Below, one piece after another: positions 1 through 6,541 of a DNA stretch of 64,000 nucleotides. Source of the stretch: Deltaproteobacteria bacterium. GTDB lineage: Bacteria > Desulfobacterota > Desulfobulbia > Desulfobulbales > Desulfurivibrionaceae. A program made the translations under genes and the position numbers. The stretch lies in contig DUZW01000003.1 in the NCBI GenBank assembly GCA_013349295.1, positions 62,001-126,000 on the forward strand. Reading direction: 5' to 3'. The stretch's first letter is position 1. Each line of letters starts with the position of its first letter. The notes under the pieces are model-generated. The model was not told the origin of the DNA, ran no database searches, and saw nothing but the letters and a program-made list of their open reading frames with translations.

Positions 1-669
1 TGCCACAACCCCTACCTGTCCCACGACTGGCTGCCCAAGAAAAATGAACATTTCGCCTTTGTGGAATGCGTGGTTTGCCATGCCCCTGAAGCACCACGCC
101 ACATCCAACTCACTTTTTTTGATCTGGTGACCAACAAGATGTACTCCGGACAGGAAATTCTCAAAATTCTCGGCATAGCCGAAAATGAGTTCATGCCCAT
201 GCTGGATATAAACAAGGATGGCAACATCAACATCAACGAGTTTGAAAATCTGGAACTGATGCTCAAGCAAAAGAACGTCCATGCAATTTTCCATGCCGAA
301 CTCGTTGTGGAGATGCAAGCCATGGCCCATCAGGTGAACAAAGGAACAGCGGAAAGAGATTGCAAGACCTGCCATGCCGCCGATTCCCCGTACTTCAAGG
401 CGGTTGTCCTTTTGCTTACCAAGGATGACGGCAGCGCGAACCACTTCCAGGTGGACAGGACCGTACTGGAAAGTTTCAGCCTGAGACATTTTTACGTTTT
501 GGGCGGCACGAGAATGAAACTTATCGACAAGATCGGATTTCTGCTCCTGGCCGGAGGTTTATCCGTGGTGCTCGTGCATCTCACCGTGCGGATCGCCACC
601 ATCCCCCTGCGCAGAAAGAATGAATGCGACGACAAACAGTTAAGCCTGGAGAAGGAGGTTTCCCAATGA
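1..669 (+). CDS. Membrane-anchored multiheme cytochrome c with EF-hand (5' truncated)
   Basis: The reading frame is open from the first base, so the N-terminus lies outside the window; 222 residues are visible. It begins with the CH of one heme motif and has two complete CXXCH motifs (CVVCH near residue 23, CKTCH near residue 122), so at least three c-type hemes. Between them lies a canonical EF-hand calcium loop, DINKDGNININE. A hydrophobic helix near residues 177-200, followed by basic residues, anchors the C-terminus, leaving the hemes in the periplasm. The stop overlaps the start of the b-type cytochrome gene (ATGA), so the two probably form one quinone-linked complex. The exact family is not recognised; the EF-hand between hemes is unusual. 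Confidence 0.85.
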   Translation, partial: CHNPYLSHDWLPKKNEHFAFVECVVCHAPEAPRHIQLTFFDLVTNKMYSGQEILKILGIAENEFMPMLDINKDGNININEFENLELMLKQKNVHAIFHAELVVEMQAMAHQVNKGTAERDCKTCHAADSPYFKAVVLLLTKDDGSANHFQVDRTVLESFSLRHFYVLGGTRMKLIDKIGFLLLAGGLSVVLVHLTVRIATIPLRRKNECDDKQLSLEKEVSQ

Positions 670-1286
670 CCCATGAAAAACTGATCTATATCCATCCAAC
701 CCCGATTCGCGTCTGGCATTGGCTCAATGCGGCAGGAATCGTCCTGCTGGTTATCACGGGTTTCCAGATCCGCTATGCGGAAGTGCTCAATCTCATGCCG
801 TTAAAAGAGACCATAACCCTGCATAACTATGTCGGTTTCGGCGTAATCGCAGCCTATTTCCTCTGGCTCTATTACTATCTGAGCACCGACAAAATCACCA
901 TTTACTTTCCGAATCTCAGCACCTTTGTCGCCAAGGCAGTGAAGCAGGTTAAATTTTACGGCTATGGGATTTTCCGTGATGAACCCAACCCCCACATCAT
1001 GACCCCGGAAAACAAGTTCAACGTCCTGCAACAGAAAGCGTATCTGGGCATCATGTTTGTCCTCCTGCCGGCACAGATGATCTCAGGAGTTTTTCTCTGG
1101 AAGGTGAAGGGGTACTCGGACTACATCCATCTGCTGGGCGGGATACGGATAATCGACACGATCCATGTCCTTTTCTTTTTCTTCTTTGCCTCATTCCTGG
1201 TGGTGCATTGTTATCTCGCCACACTTGGACATACCCCGCTTGCGCATTTCAAGGCAATGATCACCGGCTATGAAGAACACCGTTAA
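666..1286 (+). CDS. Cytochrome b561-family membrane subunit
   Basis: 206 residues with about four membrane helices, matching the cytochrome b561 / Ni-Fe hydrogenase cytochrome b / thiosulfate reductase gamma fold. Candidate heme-binding histidines lie in the HPTPIRVWHW start, in TLHNYVGFG and in the last helix region (VLFFFFFASFLVVHCYLA). The start at 666 is chosen because it overlaps the preceding stop as ATGA and follows a GAAGGAGG ribosome-binding site; an in-frame upstream start at 624 would overlap the cytochrome c gene and lacks this. Such proteins pass electrons between the quinone pool and a periplasmic partner, here presumably the upstream multiheme cytochrome. Direction of electron flow cannot be read from sequence. 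Confidence 0.88.
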   Translation: MTHEKLIYIHPTPIRVWHWLNAAGIVLLVITGFQIRYAEVLNLMPLKETITLHNYVGFGVIAAYFLWLYYYLSTDKITIYFPNLSTFVAKAVKQVKFYGYGIFRDEPNPHIMTPENKFNVLQQKAYLGIMFVLLPAQMISGVFLWKVKGYSDYIHLLGGIRIIDTIHVLFFFFFASFLVVHCYLATLGHTPLAHFKAMITGYEEHR

Positions 1287-1337
1287 GCGCCACTCTGACG
1301 GACCGGGCAAATACGACACCCTACGGTGCAGAAACAC

Positions 1338-1371
1338 AAAAGGAGGGTTGCCCTTGGGCAACCCTCCTTTT
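1338..1371. terminator. Bidirectional rho-independent terminator
   Basis: A 13-bp perfect stem (1341-1353 with 1356-1368) is flanked by AAA on the left and TTT on the right, between the convergent cytochrome b gene and the sigma-54 activator gene. It can terminate both transcripts. Confidence 0.85.
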
Positions 1372-1397
1372 GTTATCCTTTAAGACACACTGAAATG

Positions 1398-3260
1398 TTA
1401 TTTAATCGCAGCCGAAAAGGTAATGCCGTATTTCTTCATCTTCCGCCACAATGTTGTCTTTTCGATACCGAGGTAGGCTGCCGCCTTGCCTCGATGGCCG
1501 TTAAAGCGTTGCAGGGCCTCAAATATCGTACTCGATTCCGCGTTGAGCAGAGGATTAGCCTCAATGCGCAGATTTTCATGGTGATCATCCTCGCCACCCA
1601 TTTCCCGAAGCAAGCCCTCCGGCAGATGATACCTATCGATCGTCTCCCCGTGACAGAGAACAAAGCAGTACTCGATGATATTTTCCAGCTCCCGCACATT
1701 ACCCGGATACTCATGACGCATGAGAATACTAAGGGCATCAGGAGACAGCGTCTTTATCTTCTTGTGACTCAACGCATTGAATTTCCTAATAAAATGATGG
1801 GCAAGCAGAGGAATGTCCTCGCGACGCTCAATCAGGGGCGGCAAAGAGATTCTGATCACATTAAGCCGGTAGAAGAGATCGGCGCGAAACACCCCTTGGT
1901 CCACTTGCTCCTTCAGGTTCTTGTTGGTGGCGGCAATAACCCGGACATCCGCCTTGTGGGTGGTGGTGCAGCCCAGCGGCTCGAATTCCTTTTCCTGCAA
2001 AACCCGCAGAAGCTTTAATTGCAAGGCAGGAGAAATATCTCCGATTTCATCAAGAAAGATCGTACCCTTTTCGGCCAGGGCAAACCGGCCCGGCTTATCG
2101 CTTTTGGCGTCGGTAAACGCTCCCTTCTGGTAGCCGAACAGCTCCGATTCCAGAAGGGTGTCGGGAAGGGCTCCGCAGTTGAGGGCGATGTAGCTCCCCT
2201 TGCGCTGGCTCAAACCGTGAATGGCCTTGGCGAAAAGCTCCTTGCCCGAGCCGCTCGGCCCTTCGATGAGCACCGTACTCGCGCTCCTGGCAATGTCGGG
2301 GAGGGTGGCGAATATATTTTTGATCTTATGATTCTTGCTGATGATATCCTTAAAGCTGTATTTTTCGGAAATTTCCTTGCGCAGGACCTCCAAGGCGGAG
2401 ATATCCCGAAAGGTTTCCACCCCGCCGATGATTTCACCCAGCTCGTTACGCAGGGCCGAGGTGCTGACACTGATGGGAATGACATCATCCTCGACATCCT
2501 GAATGTAGACCTTTTGATTGAACACATCCATGCCGGTTTTGATGGATCTTTTCAGCGCGCAGGTATCCTGGCAGATATCCGCACGCATCACCTCGTAACA
2601 TTTCCTGCCCATTGCCTCGCTGCAGTGAACCCCGGTGATATCCTGAGCCGCTCGATTGAAAGAGGTGATCCGCATATCCGTATCCACGGTGAAAGCACCA
2701 TCGGCAATGGAATCGAGGATAAAATCGCCGAGGGAAATCTCCTTGCGCAGGGTCTCCAAGGCGGAAATATCCCGAAAGGTTTCCACCCCTCCGAGGATTT
2801 CGCCCTGCTCGTCGCGCAGGACCGAGGTCTTGACGCTGATCGGAATGTCCCGACCATCGCTGTTGCGGATATTGACATCGAGGCTGATGATCTCTCCTCC
2901 TGTCTCGATGGATTTTCTCAGGGCGCAGTTGGAAACACAGATATTTGCACAGAGAACCTCATGGCACTTTCTGCCGATGGCTTCACTTCTTTTGACTCCG
3001 GTAATTTTTTCGGCGGAAAGGTTGAACGAGACGATCCGCCAACCCTGATCAACAGTGAAAACCCCATCGGTGATGGAATTGAGCACGATGTCGTTCAGTG
3101 ACGGAAAAGTTTTTTCTGGGTCGGTTCGATGCATGGCCGCGAAAATAGTATTTCCCAGTGGATAATTGTCGCAGAAGATCAAGGCCTTCCGCACAAGGAC
3201 GGAATCCTCATTCATATGTGCCAGAGAGGGGGTAAAATGGCAAGCCAATCCTGCCTTCAC
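1398..3260 (-). CDS. PAS-PAS sigma-54-dependent transcriptional activator
   Basis: 620 residues. Two PAS domains (about 50-165 and 175-290) are followed by a sigma-54 AAA+ domain with Walker A GPSGSGKE (about 334), Walker B LDEIGD (about 400), and a C-terminal Fis-type helix-turn-helix. There is no receiver domain, so it senses a signal directly through PAS. Each PAS domain carries a similar cysteine-rich segment, for example RKCHEVLCANICVSNCALRK, which suggests a redox or metal ligand. The sigma-54 contact loop reads GAFTDA instead of GAFTGA. The first start is GTG at 3260, 24 bases after the plsC stop; internal ATGs at 3215 and 3131 are possible, and none has a clear ribosome-binding site. 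Target genes are not evident nearby. Confidence 0.9.
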   Translation of the reverse strand: MKAGLACHFTPSLAHMNEDSVLVRKALIFCDNYPLGNTIFAAMHRTDPEKTFPSLNDIVLNSITDGVFTVDQGWRIVSFNLSAEKITGVKRSEAIGRKCHEVLCANICVSNCALRKSIETGGEIISLDVNIRNSDGRDIPISVKTSVLRDEQGEILGGVETFRDISALETLRKEISLGDFILDSIADGAFTVDTDMRITSFNRAAQDITGVHCSEAMGRKCYEVMRADICQDTCALKRSIKTGMDVFNQKVYIQDVEDDVIPISVSTSALRNELGEIIGGVETFRDISALEVLRKEISEKYSFKDIISKNHKIKNIFATLPDIARSASTVLIEGPSGSGKELFAKAIHGLSQRKGSYIALNCGALPDTLLESELFGYQKGAFTDAKSDKPGRFALAEKGTIFLDEIGDISPALQLKLLRVLQEKEFEPLGCTTTHKADVRVIAATNKNLKEQVDQGVFRADLFYRLNVIRISLPPLIERREDIPLLAHHFIRKFNALSHKKIKTLSPDALSILMRHEYPGNVRELENIIEYCFVLCHGETIDRYHLPEGLLREMGGEDDHHENLRIEANPLLNAESSTIFEALQRFNGHRGKAAAYLGIEKTTLWRKMKKYGITFSAAIK

Positions 3261-3284
3261 ATGTACGAATACCCGGAACCCTGC

Positions 3285-4001
3285 TCAACGCCCGGCCAGT
3301 AAATCCGCCACCTTGCCCTGCAACCGCTCGGCCAATTCCTGTTTCTGCTTGACGGTGTACTCACTGGTGAGAATGGGCGCGCCTACCCGGATTTCCACCC
3401 GGCCCGGCCTGACCAGAAGCCTGCCCTTGGGCAAAATCTGGTGGGTGCCGATAATGGCCACCGGGACCACCGGAACCCCGGCCTTGATTGCCAACACCAT
3501 GGTCCCGGCCTTGAACTGCCCCAGCTTGCCGTCCGGACTTCTGGTTCCCTCCGGGAAGATGATGACCGAAGTGCCGTCGGCGATGCGACGAGCCGCCTCG
3601 TCCAGACTCTTAAGCGCCTTGCGGCCATGCGCCCGGTCAACCGGGATATAGCCGGCCAGATGCATGGCCTGGCCGAACACGGGGATCTTGAACAATTCCA
3701 GTTTGGCCAGCCAACGAAAATCGCAGCCCAGATATCCCTGGAGCACAAAAATATCAAACTGGCTCTGGTGGTTGGCGGCAAAGATGTAAGGCCGCCCCTG
3801 CTCAAGAAGCTCGGCACCGCGCATGCTGACCGAAACTCCGCTGAGCCGGGCAACAATCCTGCCCAGAGCGCGGGGCAAAAACTGAACATCTGCCGCAGAT
3901 CGCCGAAAGATGAGAATCATAATGATGGCCATGATGCTGACCAGCCCGGTGAGCATGGGGGCGAGCAGTAGAACCAGAACACCTCGTAAAAAAGTAAGCA
4001 C
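3285..4001 (-). CDS. plsC: 1-acyl-glycerol-3-phosphate acyltransferase (PlsC family)
   Basis: 238 residues, usual PlsC length. An N-terminal membrane helix (about 4-30) precedes the catalytic NHQSQFD motif (HX4D), then the IIFPEGTRS motif for glycerol-phosphate binding and a PVVPVAIIGTH segment. The enzyme transfers an acyl chain to lysophosphatidic acid at the inner membrane in phospholipid synthesis. I chose the GTG start at 4001 because GAGGAA lies seven bases upstream; a longer frame to 4094 adds 31 residues with no supporting signal. It is read in the same direction as the sigma-54 activator downstream, but a functional link is not obvious. Confidence 0.9.
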   Translation of the reverse strand: MLTFLRGVLVLLLAPMLTGLVSIMAIIMILIFRRSAADVQFLPRALGRIVARLSGVSVSMRGAELLEQGRPYIFAANHQSQFDIFVLQGYLGCDFRWLAKLELFKIPVFGQAMHLAGYIPVDRAHGRKALKSLDEAARRIADGTSVIIFPEGTRSPDGKLGQFKAGTMVLAIKAGVPVVPVAIIGTHQILPKGRLLVRPGRVEIRVGAPILTSEYTVKQKQELAERLQGKVADLLAGR

Positions 4002-4094
4002 GTTGAATTCCTCGGTATCTTTATGGTATCGTGTCGAAAAAACGGCCTGCCGTCTTGTAACTATCCAGCTGGATTTTGACGAAAACCACGGCAC

Positions 4095-4197
4095 GTAACT
4101 GTTCAGCAGTGGTACCGATGCCAGGGAGAGGCCTGCGAAACGGCTATTGCACTGAGCAGGCCGATGGCAAAGCGCATGTGCTGCGGCTGAAAGTTAC
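4095..4197. repeat. Palindromic intergenic repeat, copy A
   Basis: About 103 bp in the 305-bp gap between divergent plsC and the DUF748 gene. Outer arms start GTAACTGTTCAG and end CTGAAAGTTAC; inner arms are GGCCTGC (4130-4136) and GCAGGCC (4156-4162). The core GAGGCCTGCGAA ... GAGCAGGCCGATG is shared with copy C at 55811-55916 and, more loosely, copy B at 52627-52706. The rest of the gap shows no gene. Confidence 0.8.
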
Positions 4198-4306
4198 ACC
4201 GTTTTTACTTTTGTTTTCCCTCAGGACTGGTATCTTAGCATTCCTCCGTGCTCCTGCCAAGCACTGACCACAAACACCGGATAAATCCTTTCCGGCAGGT
4301 TGAACG

Positions 4307-5275
4307 ATGATACGCATTACCGATACGCCAAAACCACAAAACAGATTCGGCGCCATCCCCATCCGCGATGGCAAGACCATGGGAAATCCCTCCTCGGAGC
4401 CGCATCTGTCCCTGCGGCTAAAGAGATCTCTCCTCCGGATCTGGCTCAAGGGAATCGTGACCATTCTGCTTGGACTGACGATCCTCCTCGGCCTTGGCAG
4501 CCCTCTGCTGGTTCCTTATTTGGCCACCACCATCCTGGCCGAAAAAATGGCCGCCTCCCTGAATCGTTCGGTGACCATCGCAAGGGGAGAATTCAACCCG
4601 CTCACCTGCACCCTGACCCTGCACCATCTTATTATCGGGCCAAAAATTTCCGACCCCAATGATCCGGTGGACCCGCTGCTCTCCGCAGGCAGGATGTCCT
4701 TTGATTTTGCACCGAAACGTCTGCTGCAAGGAGAGATCGCATGCAATCTGTTGATGGAAAACTTCTTTCTGCACCTGGTCCACCAGAGGGACGGCAGCTA
4801 CAACCTCGCTCAGGCCCTGGATAATCTCCTGCCCGGCAAGCCGATTCTTCCTGTGCGGTTTTCCTGCAACACCATTGCCGTCAGCAACAGCCGTCTTATT
4901 TTTGACGATGAGCAGACCGGCAAAACCGATCTTGTCGAGGAGATCATCCTTGCCGTCTCCCCTCGCACCAATGGGCAGGAACAGGCAATCCCCTCCGGCT
5001 TTCAGGCCAAGATCAACGGCACCTTGATCACCATGCACGACCTTGCAAGCCTGACCTCCGGACCAGCCCAAGCCCCGCCCCAGCTTCCCGTCAAATCAGA
5101 GCCGACGGAACCCGGAGAGGAGGGCGGCGCCCCAAGCATCCCTGATGACTCAGCATTAAAAACGGCGGAGGCGATAGCGCTTCTCCAGACTCTTACCCAT
5201 GCCGCCGAACAGTACCTGCAAAATACCGTCAACCTGCCGGTCGAGCACCGGACGAAACCTCTTCTTTCCCCCTGA
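4307..5275 (+). CDS. DUF748/AsmA-like N-terminal protein, short form
   Basis: 322 residues. A cytoplasmic N-terminus is followed by one membrane helix (about 45-75), then a segment resembling the start of DUF748/AsmA-like proteins: after the helix, a SLNRSVTIARGEFNPLTCTL pattern, a LSAGRMSFDFAPKRLLQGEI pattern, and NLLMENFFLHLVHQRDGSYN. Members of this family are usually around 1000 residues and sit in the envelope; here the protein stops soon after the first repeat unit, ending in a Pro/Glu-rich low-complexity stretch. It may be a natural short form or a truncated remnant. The stop is 14 bases before the PrmA-like gene, suggesting cotranscription. Start ATG 4307 is chosen; ATG 4379 is an alternative. 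Confidence 0.7.
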   Translation: MIRITDTPKPQNRFGAIPIRDGKTMGNPSSEPHLSLRLKRSLLRIWLKGIVTILLGLTILLGLGSPLLVPYLATTILAEKMAASLNRSVTIARGEFNPLTCTLTLHHLIIGPKISDPNDPVDPLLSAGRMSFDFAPKRLLQGEIACNLLMENFFLHLVHQRDGSYNLAQALDNLLPGKPILPVRFSCNTIAVSNSRLIFDDEQTGKTDLVEEIILAVSPRTNGQEQAIPSGFQAKINGTLITMHDLASLTSGPAQAPPQLPVKSEPTEPGEEGGAPSIPDDSALKTAEAIALLQTLTHAAEQYLQNTVNLPVEHRTKPLLSP

Positions 5276-5289
5276 CCCGGATACCGCCC

Positions 5290-6102
5290 ATGCTCCGCCC
5301 ACCTTATACCTGCTACAGCCGCCTCTACACCTACCATCTCGACCTCAAGGATCTCCCGGACATCGACGACCCGGACCTGATCGGCACTTGGATCGAGGAC
5401 GAGACCGCCATTCTTTTTTTCCACCGGCCCAAGGAACGACTGGTCAGAAGTCTCTGCGAGGCATCAGGGGCCAAGGTCATCTATGAAGCGGATCTGGATT
5501 ATACGGATTGGGAGGCGGGCCGGGAAATCGGGACGTTCACGGTGGGCGGCCTGACCGTGGCGCCGGTCTGGGAAAAAACCACAGCGGACATCACCCTGGA
5601 TCCCAGCGTGATCTTCGGCAGCGGCTTTCATCCCTCCACCCGCCTCTGCTTGGAAGGGCTGCTCAAGTACACCGAGAGCCCGGAAATAGCCATCAATACC
5701 GCCCTTGACCTGGGCTGCGGCACCGGGTTGCTGGCCATTGCCGCAGCCAAACAAGGGGTAACCCGGATTACCGCCTGCGACAACAACCAACTGGCCTGCC
5801 AAGTGGCCCGCGCCAACTGTCAAAGCAACGGAGTACAGGACCGGGTTACCGTGCTGGAGGCCGACCTTCGCCGACAATGCCCGGACACCCGGGTAGACCT
5901 GGTGATGGCCAATCTGTATAAGGGCTTGATGCTTGAACTTTTCCAGAATCCAGATTTCTGGCAGGCAAAGCTCTATCTTCTCTCTGGCTTTATCTCCGGC
6001 ATGGAAGAGGATCTGCTCGCTGCCCTGCCGCAGAGCGGAATCACTTTCCTGGAAAGAAGGCGGAAGGACCGCTGGTGCAGCTGGGCACTGTTACGACAGT
6101 GA
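5290..6102 (+). CDS. prmA: Ribosomal protein L11 methyltransferase-like (PrmA family)
   Basis: 270 residues. The SAM-binding signature LDLGCGTGLLAIAAAKQG lies at about 139-156, preceded by the PrmA-typical FGSGFHPSTRLCLEGL segment that in PrmA reads FGTGxHPTT. Acidic loop and motif IV (DLVMANLYKGL) follow. PrmA trimethylates ribosomal protein L11; the N-terminal domain binds the substrate. The N-terminal part here is divergent and about 20-30 residues shorter than in E. coli, so a related protein methyltransferase is possible. No strong ribosome-binding site is seen at ATG 5290; translation may be coupled to the upstream gene. Confidence 0.78.
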   Translation: MLRPPYTCYSRLYTYHLDLKDLPDIDDPDLIGTWIEDETAILFFHRPKERLVRSLCEASGAKVIYEADLDYTDWEAGREIGTFTVGGLTVAPVWEKTTADITLDPSVIFGSGFHPSTRLCLEGLLKYTESPEIAINTALDLGCGTGLLAIAAAKQGVTRITACDNNQLACQVARANCQSNGVQDRVTVLEADLRRQCPDTRVDLVMANLYKGLMLELFQNPDFWQAKLYLLSGFISGMEEDLLAALPQSGITFLERRRKDRWCSWALLRQ

Positions 6103-6122
6103 ACAAAGAAATCCCCCGCGTT

Positions 6123-6440
6123 TCAGCGAGATTCTCTGCCGCGCCGCTGATACACCGGGCATTGCCTGCGTTTTTCCCCGGGACAGTCGGCAACCTCCCA
6201 GCACGGGGCATAGTGCAACAGCTTGCCCATGGAGGCAATGGTGATGCCGCCGTCATGGATCATACTGAAAAGACATCTGATCCAGGCAATATCATCGGCG
6301 CTGTAATACCGCCATTTTCCTTTGCGGCTTGGGGTGACAAGCCCCGCTTTTTCATAATTGCGCAAGGTTCGCGGGTGCAGATCAAGCATCTCGGCCGCCG
6401 CGGAAATCCGGTAGACCGAAGGGCAGCTTTGACATCGCAT
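6123..6440 (-). CDS. MerR-family regulator with cysteine-rich tail
   Basis: 105 residues. The N-terminal winged helix-turn-helix (about 8-75) has the MerR/HspR signature LRNYEKAGLVTPSRKGKWRY. The C-terminal 30 residues contain PCWEVADCPGEKRRQCPVY, a Cys-Trp...Cys...Cys pattern resembling the small CW-type cysteine motifs of delta-proteobacterial sensory proteins. No long dimerisation coiled coil or effector domain is present. Start ATG 6440 follows AAAGGA at good spacing. It converges with the PrmA-like gene (20 bases apart). A metal or redox response through the cysteines is an inference. Confidence 0.8.
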   Translation of the reverse strand: MRCQSCPSVYRISAAAEMLDLHPRTLRNYEKAGLVTPSRKGKWRYYSADDIAWIRCLFSMIHDGGITIASMGKLLHYAPCWEVADCPGEKRRQCPVYQRRGRESR

Positions 6441-6541
6441 GGAAAATCCTTTTTTTCTCTATAAATTTTGCTGAAATTGCGGACAGGTGTCAGCGTTCAA
6501 TCTTATTTCGATCATCCGGATGTGCAACAAACGCGTTCGGC

